Assembly (NCBI GenBank): GCA_033002965.1
Contig: JAURVB010013259.1
Span: 186,001-250,000, forward strand
DNA length: 64,000 nucleotides
DNA from: Piper betle
Lineage: Eukaryota; Streptophyta; Magnoliopsida; Piperales; Piperaceae
Direction: 5' to 3'
Part shown: in pieces, positions 39,605 through 51,246 of the stretch
Numbering within the stretch: position 1 is the stretch's first letter
Layout: every line of letters starts with the position of its first letter
Made by a program: the position numbers and the translations under genes
The notes under the pieces: model-generated
The model's input: the letters and a program-made list of their open reading frames with translations, nothing else
Database searches by the model: none
What the model was told of the DNA's origin: nothing

Positions 39605-42600
39605 TGTGACACCCAAATTTTGGTTCACCTAAGAACCTAATCGGAACTATCGTGATCGAGTTGAGTCATGTCTAAAACAGCTAATCCATAAGACTCGATC
39701 AATAATATAGATTGAAGTAACCCACTTGACATCAAGAGAATGGAAGGCATCGCTAAATACGTGTCAAAAATACATCAAATATAAGTAAAAATGTAAAAGA
39801 AAATAACTGCCCTGAGGTCAAGTGTGTATAGCATTTATTTGTCCTCCCACCAAAGTACTCTTAGAATCACGAAACCTACATATATAATAGGAAAATCGTC
39901 AGTAACGAATGTTAGTGGTCCAGAAATAACTATTAGTCAAACTGGCACAAGAGACCCTCCTATTAAATGAAAACATTTATATACTCCTTCATAGAAACTC
40001 TCATAAGGGCGTTAATTAGGATTTGTCGACCTCGCGCGACAACATCCCCTTTCTCACTCATCTCATGCTTCGTCAACTTTAAAAACCATCCCTTACGCAT
40101 GAATATCAATTTCTTTTCTTTTAGCCCTCTACATCGACCATATTATTTTTAACCTTGAATACAGAGGCCAAATACTTTCAGGCATGCGCCTTCAGTGCCC
40201 TTTGAAGCCACAAGTCTAAACATTCGCTTCATTGTAGTACTTGTAAATTTCTACATTTCTCTCGAGTTTGAGGAACCCAAAGGTGGAGTTGTCAGGATCC
40301 ATTAGGAATGGAACAGAGGCTCACCAAATTCAGAGCTCGCTTTGACTAACACGCGCTCTATCTCAACGCGCAGTTGTCAATTTTCTCCAGTCTCATATCT
40401 CACCTAAAACTTAAGAAAATCATATATAGGCCTGGGAAGAAATTTATATAACGAGTCCGAAGGCAATTTGCGATGGATCTTGTTTTCGAAATCAGACTTG
40501 AGAGGTCTCATCCTCGAGGGTTAATAATCTTAGAAGTAAAATACGTCTAAATGAGCTGTGTTAAGTGGGGTCTGATAAAATAACCACTTAACACGTCTTG
40601 CAATCTAGAAATCAAATCAATAATAGAATATAGTGACAAAAAGTGAGAAGAGTCATAACGGACCTTCGTCCAAGCTCCAACTATGTTGTCTCATCTACAA
40701 TGAGCTTAAACTCCAAAACCTACATCGTAGACCATTACTAAGTAAAATACTTATATCTTTATAAAATGTATACTAGTGGTGTGTGCTCACATCATCAGTA
40801 TATCCTAATAAAAAAGACTACCAAATACACCTATAACTAAATATCCAGCACACAAATCGAGACATGATAAAAGAAATAATTTATAAATAAATAATAACTA
40901 AATAAATAAATACACTCATGAATAAATAGATAAATAATAATTACATGAAAATAATAATACACTAATCATAAAATAATATTATTATTATATTACATTAACA
41001 TATGGTTAAATACGAATTAATGTCACATATACTCGTATTAGTAAACTTAACAATAATTAAATAATAAATACATAATCATTCGATAAATAAATAAATAAAA
41101 ATAAATAGTTAATATTAATTAATCATGAATAATAATAACAAATGCATCATACATTATTAAATGCAAATAAATAATAACATGCATGCAATTAATGGATAGA
41201 TAAATAAATAAATAAATAAAATTTAGTAAATATAAATAAGGCTAATATTAATAAGTAAATATATCAATAATAATAATAAACAATCACGTAAACATTCATT
41301 ATATATAATAAATAAATAATAATAATAATAAATAAATAATAAAAACATTTGTAACATCAAAATATGTTAAATAAGGAGAAAAATGGCTGAAAATGAGTTG
41401 AAAATGGAGAACCAAGTCAATTTGGGTGAGTCAACCGAGTCAAACCGAGTCGAGCCGAGTCGACTCAACCGAGGTCGAGCAACAATGTTGCCGGGTAGTT
41501 GGACGCAAACACGGGCTCGAGCATGACCATGGGATTGCTGGGAAGGAGAACTAGGTCGGGTAGGCGGACACCGAACATGAGCTGTTAGATGTGAACGAGG
41601 GTAAACGGGTCCGATGGGGCGTGCAGCACCCATCGCCGAAAAACGCTAATGGCAGCGCAGCTGGGGTTGTCGCTGGTCGAGATTGACAGAGGGCGTCGAG
41701 GCAAAGGTGTTGGTGGTGATGATCTGTAACACCCCAAATCCGGTCCAAGCTCGTGAACCGAACTGGCATGTTACAGGCCCCGGTTAGGTCGGCTAACCCG
41801 AACCCAACTCGCGCGGATCTAATCTCGGCGTCTTAAGATGAAGATATTACTCGTCATGCATGGATGAATGCACAAAATCCTAACATGATACTACATGGAT
41901 GACATGCAAACTAAATTACACACCATCACAATTATGATCAAAATCGATGAAAATTCTAAAATAAAACGGACAGAATTTCCCCTAAAAGTGCAATTAGGGT
42001 CACCCTGTCAAAATACTATATATAAACATATATGCAAACATGTATCTATACATCACGCAACTTCATTCACACAATCTGTCATCGTGTCTTAGCATTCAAT
42101 CATGTCACATCATCATATCTTATCATCATCTCATGACATTCAATCATATCATACCATGTCTTAGCATTTCACAACATCCGCAATATAATAGTATCATAAA
42201 CAAAATATAACCACTCAATCGACTGACATGTGTGCAAGCGACAACAATGCTCCTCCGTCCAAGCTGGCTCCTCCAACTCGTGATTATTACCTACATATAG
42301 TATAAAGACACGTCAGTAACAAGTGTTACTGGTCCGGAAAATAAAATAACTATAACAAGCTGGCTATGAGAGCAAACTCTCATATGAAAGAAAACATCAT
42401 ATACTCCACGTGAACACTCTGAAGGGCACTACTGAGGAGCCACTGGGCTGCAGACCCGGTAGCATCCTGATCTATCTGGTACTGTGCCTCTCACGACACT
42501 TCTTTTTCAGTACTTCACATAAAACTTTATCCTAAGCCCTCTCCAAACCTCCATATTACTCCTGGCCTTGAGCACGAAGGCCGAGCACTCTCAGGCAGTC

Positions 42601-44319
42601 GCCTTTAGTACCCTTTGAACCACAAGTCTGGACATGCACTGTACTAAACAGTACCCGTAAACCTCCACGTTCTCCGGGTGTGAGGAACTCAAACGCGGAG
42701 TTGTCAGGATCCCTCGGGAATGGAACAGTCCGCTGGCACTAATCCAGAGCCCACTTTGACTGTCACGGCATCCGCTCATGGTACGTGTAGTCGGTTTCTC
42801 CATCTCTCGTCTCACTGAAAACGCGAAAACTATATATATATATATAAATGTTTTGGAAGGGGGAAAGTGTTGGGTGAGGAGAAGAATGGTTGGGTGGCAA
42901 ACTTATAAATATTGCTTGACTCGTCTTCGGCTCGAGTCAAGAATAATAACTAAGTCGTAGAAAATTCTAAAAAAATCTAGAAAAATCGGGAAAAATCCTA
43001 GAAAATAAAACAATCACCAAAACATCATAATGATATGCTCTAAAACTAATAACCAGACCAAACTGCCCGTAATGCATCCTAACGCGTTAAACGGTCAAAA
43101 ACTAATTCTACGATCCACTATATATAAAAATAAAAAAAATGACTGGCATACTCTCATATATCTGATAACTCATTCTGTTCTACTGTGTTCATGACGTTAT
43201 CATCATATACTTGGGTACTCATGACCCTCATAGCTCATACACGCGACTAGTGTCGGCTCAGTACACGTGTTCTGAAACTGACTCGACTTGAAAATAATAG
43301 TCGAACTGACCGGTGCTGAATATAAAACCCTGACTCGAATCGTGGGTTTTACATAATCGATGAAGTCGACCGCTAGCTGGCCGAAAAACAATCGGAAAGG
43401 GATAGAATCATTGTCGGGTGCTCCGCATCTCCGGCTACGATCGTGGCCACTACGGTGGTCATGGGTGGTCTCAAAATAAAGCTCTTGGCGAAGGGAATTT
43501 GTCTGGGTGGTCAGATCGGCCATAGGTGGCTCGATGGGGCCAAAAATGGCCCGAAAGTGCAGCGACAATGTCGTCGCTGGCGGTGACGCAGAAGCACCGA
43601 TGGTCGTGAGAGGTATGGATAGAAAGCCTATCATGAGTTGGTCATAAGGGTGCCGGGCTAATGGTCGGGGCTAAGCCGAAGAAGCTAGGGCTTACATGGA
43701 TGGCTCTGATCTTGTCATACGGCATAATCTGAACATCCGACAACTCGTGGATCTAGTGGGGCCCACCTATTAATATATGTAATATATATATATATATATA
43801 TAGACGGAAAGCTGTAAGTAATATTGTCTAAAGTCAAAACTGATTCAAGTCCTAAAAATGACTCTATATGCGAGAATCGAAGCAAGAATGCTAAATGGGC
43901 CTCAAACCCTGAACTTAATAAGGTAAAAACCTACAACTCAATCAAGTTGGGCCCACAAGGGCACAATTCAGTGATCTAAAGTCCCTATAATGCATGCAAA
44001 TGAGATACCCTGAAAATCCCAAACGGATACTAAACATTCGCAACAACCTAAATGTAGGCCTACATCCCTAATAACCCATAAAAATTAATGTATACCTCGT
44101 GTATACACTAATAACTTATGCTCTATTGTAGCCTAATTCAAGCTATAATCAACATATTGGGCATACTCAACTATCATAATATGCTCATACAGCCATATGG
44201 GCCCCATACTCATGTTTTGAAAATTAATTTGGTTTGAGCTTGCTCAAACCAATTTGAGACTGGCCTGAACTGGGCAAAAAATACAAGCGGTAATCCCTAA
44301 CTTGAAGCTGGGTTTTACA
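39605..44319 (+). mobile_element. Solo LTR A (gypsy-like), itself interrupted
   Basis: Starts TGTGACACCC and ends GGGTTTTACA, with a perfect 5-bp target duplication TGTAG at 39600-39604 and 44320-44324. The host copia frame resumes correctly across it (..MRAHV | EAIRTCKLV..). Removing nested LTR B leaves about 3.1 kb with no coding domains. This fits a solo LTR of a long-LTR element, probably Ty3/gypsy; long LTRs starting TGTAACACCC are common in chromoviruses. The superfamily is inferred from termini only. Confidence 0.8.
41725..43353 (+). mobile_element. Solo LTR B nested inside solo LTR A
   Basis: Starts TGTAACACCCC and ends GGGTTTTACA, 1629 bp. Flanks are TGATC (41720-41724) and TAATC (43354-43358), four of five bases equal. 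Two blocks match LTR A: 42240-42420 with 39835-39990 (GTCAGTAACRARTGTTA.TGGTCC), and 42565-42830 with 40155-40435 (GGAGTTGTCAGGATCC). B is therefore a younger relative of A that inserted into it. No coding region is seen. Confidence 0.75.
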
Positions 44320-44384
44320 TGTAGAAGCTATTAGGACATGTAAACTTGTTTAAGTTGTAGTTTGTACTTAATCTAGAAAAAGAC

Positions 44385-45190
44385 CTTTTATCTCATAAGG
44401 CCTATATCAATAAGGTTTTCGAGAGATTTCAAATGAGTGATTGTACAACTTCAGTAGCTCCTACAGTAAAAGGAAACAATTTTAATTTGGGTCAATGTCT
44501 GAAAAATAATATTGTGAGGGAACAAATGAAAAATATTCTACATACTTCAACTGTTAGAAGTCTTATGTATGCGCAAGTTTGTACAATACCAAATATTGTA
44601 TTTGTTGTTGGAATATTGGGGAGATATCAAAGTAATCCTTACATTAAGCATTGAAGAGCTAAAGAAAGTTATGAGGTACCTTAAAGGAACCAAAGTTACA
44701 TGCTTATATATGAGAGATGTTCTAATTTGGAGGTCATTAGATGTTCAGATTCAAATAATGCTGGTTGCACTAATTCTCATAAATCCACATTTGGATACAT
44801 TTTCAGGCTTGCTACAGAGTTATATCGTACATAAATGTAAAATAGACTTTAGTTGTCACTTCTACTATGGAAGCCGAATTTATTTCGTGTCTTTAGGCTA
44901 CATCACACCCTTGTTTAGTTGAAGAGTTTCATATCTAGGCTTCAAGTTCTTGAGTCTATCTCAGGGTCCATTGAAGATGTATTTTGATAATTCAGTAGTT
45001 GTGTTCTTCGCTAAAAATAATAAATATGGAAGTTGAATTAAACACATCAATATTAAATATGTAGTCGTTAGAGAGCACATTAAAGCAAATGAAATGCTCA
45101 TTGAACACATTAATATTGAATTGATGATTGCAAATCCTTTGACGAAAGATATACTACCAAAGATGTTCAATTATCATGTAGCCTGACGAG
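44385..45190 (+). pseudogene. copia reverse transcriptase C-terminus / RNase H remnant
   Basis: Readable in several frames: HKAYINKVFERFQMSDC.TSVAPTVKG, then RSLMYAQVCTIPNIVFVVGILGRYQSNP, KKVMRYLKGTK, TMEAEFIS, DNSVVVFFAKNN and HINIELMIANPLTKD. These are the ordered landmarks of the copia RT end and RNase H. Frameshifts and stops are frequent. Just before it (44325-44390) remains a piece of the pre-integrase region (EAIRTCKLV..), so the DNA between pre-integrase and late RT was deleted. Confidence 0.8.
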
Positions 45191-45549
45191 ACTTATTAAA
45201 TTTCAAGTTTGATATGAGATGCTAGGTATAAATATGTTATTTGTTGAATCTATACTATTTATTTGTCTTCTCGTTATGAGTGTATACATTATATTGGAGA
45301 ACGACAAAGTTGTTGTAAATATATATAATATATGTGTGTTTAGACCCGATAAGCATTGTGGGCCTATTTATAAAGTTTAAACCACATTGTAGGTTTTTTA
45401 AGAGTATTTTACATTATAATACATGGAAAATAATATTTGATTATATAGGACTTGTCCGCTATGATTTATGTATAATGTTCTTGTTCTGAAGTATTAATAT
45501 TTTGCATTATTTTATGTATAGTGATACATGTTCAGTCCAAGTGGAAGAA

Positions 45550-45898
45550 TGTTAGAATTTTTATTCTAATTTTATGTAGTCCTCATTATATATAATTTAT
45601 GATGTTATTATCCAAATATATTAATAAGTGGTATAATTAAAGATAACTATCATATATTAATTAGTGATATAATTAAGGCCTTAAGGGTAATCACCATAAG
45701 GTTGTGATTTATGTAACTTCTTTATATGAGAAGTTAAAAATTGCATTTTTCTTTGTGGTCGTTGATTTGAGCAATTTTTTATCTTTGTCTGCCATCACGT
45801 TCAAAGAGCAACGGATCACAAATTCTCAATAGCATTTGTGAAAACCATTATGATAGGATGTATAAATTGTTTATTATAAATATTTATATGGATTTACA
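45550..45898 (+). repeat. 3' LTR of the copia element
   Basis: Begins TGTTAGAATTTTTATTC after the purine tract and ends TTTACA. It is longer than the 5' LTR (349 versus 329 bp) through small indels. The flank GTAAT completes the target duplication. Confidence 0.85.
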
Positions 45899-45903
45899 GT
45901 AAT

Positions 45904-47336
45904 TATAAGAGAATTCATAATAATTTCAAACTTTTTAAATAAATTGATAAATATAATTTAAAGTAGGTTAGTTTAAATTCTTTTTTTTGGTGAAAAAGTT
46001 AATACTACTATTTGATAAATATTTTCCATTTTACTTGTAATAATCAACATAAATTTATTGTATAACCCTACAAGCCAAAAATGATAAAATACAAGTTATC
46101 AAGTACTAGTTCACGTGAAAATTTTTAACCGCCAACAACTACTACTCTTCAATACAGTTGGCGTTCACAGCCAAACCTTACAACTGACTTTTATTTTATA
46201 ATAAAAATACGTGAAAGGCAACGAGAGCGAATCAAAGTGGGGGTGTTTATGTCTAATATTGACCTGATTTGGCAATGATTAATAAATAGTCGGATAGCGC
46301 AATTTGTTATCTTTCAAGGCTGGACATGTAAAACACGCCCAAGCGCGGGCGCGAGTCGCCGCCAACGCAGTTACGTCACCGTACCGCCCGGGATTCTGCG
46401 GGCCCGCTTTTCGCGCGTGTGGGGACGAACGCTCGCGTTTGTTAAGCCGCGGTAACGGGGTCAAAGTCTCCGTATGATTTTTCTTAGTTGGTGGTGCCCG
46501 GCTTGATCGACAACATCTGAACGGGTATAAAAAAATTTGTTGAATTAAAATTACTTAATTTTTCATGAAAGTTGTTGTTAGATAAAATAGTTTTTAACTT
46601 TGGTTATGAATAGCTATATGTTTTATGCAATATAAAGTAAGTAGGACCGTCCAAGATATAATAGTTTTATCTCCTGCAAAATATTGAACTTTGAATGAGT
46701 AGAGTCGAGCATTCATTCATTCGAGCTTGTGACTGCTGATCTTGATGTGGAAACTATTGGGCCAATCCAAAAGGGAATTGAAATAGTTTTTATAGGCTAT
46801 TAAGAAATTATGCTTTCTCGTTAACTTATACATGAGTCACCAATACCATTCACGACTTATGTGGGATTACCCTAATAATTTTCTATCTCACACATCATAT
46901 TATCCGAATTATTTCTTTTTCGTACGCGTTAGGTTTACATGTTAGAGTGAAATTTTAATTGACTTCAATTCCAAATAGATGCAACATTAAAACTAGGCAA
47001 CCAATTTGGGGCAAACCAAGATAACACTAAAACTAACTTGACTTTGATACCATTATTAGGCTCTATAGGCCTTTAAAAAGACTTAAAAAATGGTTCATAT
47101 GCCTCTATTTATCCAAAGGTCAGCTTAAAAAATAATGTTTTCTCATTAGCCTATATATAAGTCACATTTCATGACTAATGTGAGATTAACCTAATAAAAA
47201 CTAATCAAGAAAATTATTCACTGAATTGATATTTACCCAACTAGAACATATTTAATAATTAATTAGCTCATGTAGACAATACTACGGAAAATGGCTATTA
47301 CACTCGAATTATATGCAGCACAGAAACATTAAATCC

Positions 47337-47367
<31 letters not shown>

Positions 47368-47384
47368 GAGGCTATGGAAGATGT
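45904..47384. other. Intergenic, no gene seen
   Basis: AT-rich, with a short GC-rich island at about 46315-46460 that has no recognisable gene. A (TA)n tract lies at about 47337-47362, just before the next repeat. Confidence 0.45.
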
Positions 47385-47900
47385 ACTCGAGCACAACCAT
47401 CTTGGCTGTGCTCGATAAATAAATCTCCCTCCCACCACTCACACACCCCCCCCTTCTTCCCGTTGGCCTTGGTGGCTTCTTCCCCAGCCTGGCCGCCACG
47501 CCCTGCTTCCCCAGGCCCCTCTCCACCCCACCGCTCTTGCCTGCCCGCTGGCCCCCACTCGTTGCCCCAATTGTCGCTCCCGCCTGCCCACCGCACCCGC
47601 CCCGTCGCACCTCAAGTTGGATGGAAAGATGACGACGACAAGGAATGGTTGACAACAAGACGATGACATTAGCACCAAGGCTGGCAGCGCTCCACCAAAC
47701 AGAGTGGGGAGGGGCAGCGAACAGATTAAGGGAAAGAGAAAGAAGGGAAAGAGGGCAATGACGATGCTGGCCGGCAGTGGTGTAGGTGACGACAGCAACA
47801 AGGTCGTTGGCTGTCGGGGTAGAGCGACAAAATCGAGGAGGGGCAGCAATCAACGATAGAGGAGAAACAAGGGAGGTCGAGGTGAAGAAAATGAGTCGAT

Positions 47901-48127
47901 GGTAATTTCGTAATAAAAATTTGACTCGTCCCGACTCGAGTCAATATTACAAAATACATGTCAAAAAATATGAAAAAATTTGAGTAAAATACCATAAAAT
48001 TTAAAAATCAATTAGAACTCGATTATTTTATTTTATGGTATTTTGCTCAATTTTTAATATTTTTGACATGCATTTCATAATATTAACTCAAGTTAGCAGC
48101 AAATTAAAATTTTATTACGAAACTACC
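47901..48127. repeat. Foldback 1 (imperfect palindrome, arms about 105 bp)
   Basis: The left arm from GGTAATTTCGTAATAAAA to AAAATACCATAAAAT is matched by the reverse complement of the right arm, which ends TTTTATTACGAAACTACC. Matching blocks include TTTCGTAATAAAA, CATGTCAAAAA and AAAATACCATAAAAT. The spacer is about 15-20 bp. Confidence 0.75.
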
Positions 48128-48140
48128 CCTCCTCATTTCT

Positions 48141-48340
48141 ATCCCGATTCGAGTCATTATTAGAAAATACATCTCAAAAAATATGAAAAAAATCGAGTAA
48201 AATACCATAAAATTAAAAAATTAATTAGAACTCAATTGTTTTATTTTATGGCATTTTATAGTCTTTTTATATTTTTTAGGATGTATTTCATCATATTGAC
48301 TCGAGTTGGGATTGAGTCTAAGTTTTTATTACAAAACTAC
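48141..48340. repeat. Foldback 2, tandem copy of foldback 1
   Basis: The same palindromic module repeated immediately downstream: CGATTCGAGTCATTATTAGA and GTAAAATACCATAAAATTAA on the left; TTTTATTTTATGGCATTTTA and TCATATTGACTCGAGT on the right. The two modules are diverged from each other, so the duplication is not very recent. Confidence 0.7.
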
Positions 48341-48458
48341 TCGAGGTGGGAGAGTGGGGGAGGGAGATTTATTTATAGCTGTTGGATTGAATCCAACAAC
48401 TGTAAATAAAATCGGGCATAGCCAAGATGGTTGTGCTCGAGTTCAGCCTCCCTTTTCA

Positions 48459-49100
48459 TATATATATATATATATATAGGGCGCCCTCCTATGTGCTGCC
48501 CGTTTGCCAGCGCATGCAGCGCACAAGAGTGTTGGGTCGTTGGATTGGAATCCAATGCCCCGCCTCCCTGCTTGACTGAGTTCCCCCCCCGCCGGCATCC
48601 TCCTCAACTCGTGTGACTTGGGCCTTGAGCGTGACATCGGCCTGGACCGCTCCTTTCCCCTCCCCATGCCGCCGTCGCCACCCTGGTCATGCCAGCTCTT
48701 GCTCCACCTTGAGTGCGATGTTAGGCTCACCGAAATCCACCGCCCCTCCATCCCCTTCACTGCCCACAATCCAATTGAAACTCCCCCTGCCGTCGGCTCC
48801 CTCTGTTGGTCGCTTCCTCTATTTCGTGACTGTCAAACGATGGTATTTTGTTGGCCACCGCTCAAATTCACAATCTCCTATCCTCACTTTCCAGGCGCTG
48901 GTAGTGGTGAGGTGATGGCAGCGACGAGGTCACCAGCGGTAGTGGCACATCAAAAACAGAGGTATCAGTCAGCGGGGAACAAAGCATGGTCAGTGAAGAA
49001 AAATGAAACGATGGTAATTTTATAATAAAAACTTGACTCGCTTCTAACTCAAATCAATATTATGAAATAAATCCAAAAAATATAAACAACCAAGGCATCC
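48459..49100 (+). mobile_element. Family C relative, partial
   Basis: Starts at a (TA)n tract followed by GGGCGCC and the variant palindrome GTTGGATTGGAATCCAA (about 48538), then a C-rich core, and near 49015-49075 the module ATAATAAAAACTTGACTCG..CAATATTATGAAATA that is also found in foldback 1. The right end is not definable. ORFs over the core look compositional. Confidence 0.45.
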
Positions 49101-51090
49101 GACTATTTATATATTTTTATATATACATTTTACTTCTTGGATTGAAAATTTATAATAAACAACTCCAAGTCGAATTGGGGTCAATTTCGAGTGGACTTCG
49201 AGTCCCTAATTTTTAAACCATAGGGATGCCCGCATGGGAGAAAGGCTTTGTTTTCGTATTTTGTCTTCTTTTATTTTACCCTTTTCATTTTTCTTGTACA
49301 TCCTTATGTGCCTAGGAGTTCCTAATAATTACTCTTCGTTGTGCATGCGCATGAAGAATACATTGTATCATACTTCATAAGCGCGGCTTTGGACAAGTAA
49401 AAGATGGAGTTGTGATCTTAACGCCTACTAGAACGTCGCCAAATGTACAAACAACCAAGGCATGATACAACAAGCATTGAAAGATGGTCGTAGCTTTTCA
49501 ACCTATTCAAAAAGCGATCATCAAAAGAGCATAATATCACCGCTTTGGTTTTCTATCATCCACGCCAATATGCCCAGTTTGGCGGTCAATAAATATATGG
49601 AATAACATATCTCCATGGGGAATTATTCCTCCTCTAGAACATAGTTTATATAGTCGACACTAATAACTCGTGCTTTCCGCTCAAGTCTTTAGTTCCTTGC
49701 AGTCCTTGGATTATTCCTATGCAATTTGTGAACTTCAATTGATAAAAAAAGAACACCACAACTGATGGTCATGGGCCATATATCTCAATCAATACTACAG
49801 CCATTAGATGTTAATGATAATCAAATTTTAATATGTAAACCTCCATGGCAAGTTCTTAGTCAAATTTCTCCGCCAGTGGCGATTAGTTTAGCACGTTGGT
49901 ATCAATTGTTACTACTTGATGGTGATCAAATTGTACACGATGGATAACTTCATAGTTTCCTTGATATCATACCACATCGCCCTGCCGTCTTGCCGAAAGG
50001 TCAGTTTCTTCTTGCGGGCTACGTACTGTTTCGGGCTCACAATCGGATGATCGTGCATGTTGACTAATTGGATGGGCTTGTGCCAACCATTGTGTGATCC
50101 GATAAGTAAAAATCGAGAGACCTTAATCGTCTAAATATAGATTAATAGGCCTAATTCGATCCCTTTTTTAAAATGATGAATGAACTAGATTGAAGATAAG
50201 CAGACCCATTCTCACTTGTGGATCAATGACTGCCCTAATTTCTGAGCTGTAATTAGCTAAACTGCATTTTACCTATTTTCCAATTGTTTCCACTAGTGTC
50301 TAAATATCTTTGAAGTAAAAGTTTTTCAAAGAATTCGACTTCAAACTGTTTACAAGATCGGTTTAGAACGTGCTCAAGGATTTTGCATTCATTTATTTAA
50401 ATGTTAAAATTGTTCTTTGTCTTTTTTTTGGCGAAGTTCAATAAGATATACTTTTATCTAATATTTATTTGCATATGTATATCAAGGTTTGCTAATTAAT
50501 AATTTGTACAAGATGTGTCGTGAACGCTTTCTTGTCAGCAGCTAGGTGATCTTAAGCTAGCTCCCACTTGACAGAGTTCAAAGATCATAAAATGGTCATA
50601 CAAAGCAATGCGTCTAATGGACATTTTGGAGAACAGGGATCAACACACAAAGGCTTCGTCATTCTTTGCTGCATACCTTGAAATGTCTGCTAATTATGTT
50701 CTTGCCATTAAAAACTTGGGATTTTGACGTTTCGAAAGTTTTTTTCCCTCCATTTTTTTAAGAACTGTTTGTACATCAGGATGATACGAACAAAGCTTTA
50801 GTACTATAGCCAGAGAACTTGTGGCATTTACCTATTCCAACTTCAAGTTGGCTATATGCTCGGATGTGAGATGCAGCAAGATCCGCAACACCCTTCTTCT
50901 GGGTTGTTGCTGCGTAGAACGGTGGATCGTAATCAATCACTTTCAAGTTCTCTACACCATGTTAAAGCTTCTCCCTCCATCGAAAAGATCAATAACCAGA
51001 TCAAGAAACAAATGATAAGCAAGTTATTTACGTGATTGATCAATCACCCAAATCCACTGGCACAAAATAAGAGTCGGAAGAGACGTACGC
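49101..51090. other. Long intergenic stretch, no gene recognised
   Basis: An open frame at 49765-49947 has protein-like wording but no start context or domain. The rest is AT-rich. Confidence 0.4.
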
Positions 51091-51246
51091 ATACTTTTCT
51101 CGGCCGTCTGGCTGAGATCAAGTGTTAAGTGTTGTATCATATTAGTTTAATATTTGATACGTAGCCCATTGAGTCATATTATATTAACTTAATTTTTTTC
51201 TGGGGGAGGTCCTACCACCGGTGGTAGCTTGCTACTAGGGGCCATG
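51091..51246 (+). pseudogene. U2 spliceosomal snRNA pseudogene
   Basis: Starts ATACTTTTCTCGGCCGTCTG, closely following the plant U2 5' end. It continues through GATCAAGTGT, the branch-site-recognition neighbourhood (TAGTTTAATATTTGATACG), the Sm-like AATTTTTTT, then GGGGGAGGTCCTACCACC and GGTGGTAGCTTGCTACT of the 3' stem-loops. Small indels and substitutions are scattered, the final 3' stem is missing, and upstream I see no plant USE (RTCCCACATCG) with a TATA at the required spacing. This points to a non-functional, probably retro-copied U2. Confidence 0.8.

Larger units (their letters stand above)
36934..45898 (+). mobile_element. Ty1/copia retrotransposon, decayed, with nested insertions
   Basis: Bounded by LTRs that start TGTTAGAATTT, with a perfect 5-bp target duplication GTAAT at 36929-36933 and 45899-45903. 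After the 5' LTR comes TTGGTATTGAGTC, a decayed initiator-tRNA-Met primer site. Before the 3' LTR comes the purine tract AAGTGGAAGAA. Inside are a Tnt1-like gag with zinc knuckle and the C-terminal RT/RNase H portion; protease, integrase and most RT are missing. Numerous stops and diverged LTRs indicate old age. A 4.7-kb nest of two solo LTRs (39605-44319) interrupts it. The element cannot move on its own. Confidence 0.88.
47385..48442. mobile_element. GC-cored MITE-like element (family C, copy 2)
   Basis: About 1.06 kb with strong inverted ends: CTCGAGCACAACCATCTTGG on the left (47386) is repeated in inverted orientation at 48416-48441, 25 of 26 bases over the full arm. A second shared piece, GATTTATTTA.. 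/ GGGAGGGAG, extends the homology inward. Inside are a C-rich core (about 47430-47640), two tandem foldbacks (47901-48340) and GTTGGATTGAATCCAAC at 48379. Open frames over the core are compositional. No clear target duplication was found. Confidence 0.65.

Noticed and set aside
41725..44319. A complete gypsy element between the two TGTRACACCC ends
   Set aside because: A and B have their own TGT..ACA ends and target duplications, and there is no gag or pol between them, so they are two solo LTRs.
49765..49947. 60-codon open frame with protein-like wording
   Set aside because: No domain, no splice context and no neighbouring exons; too short to support.
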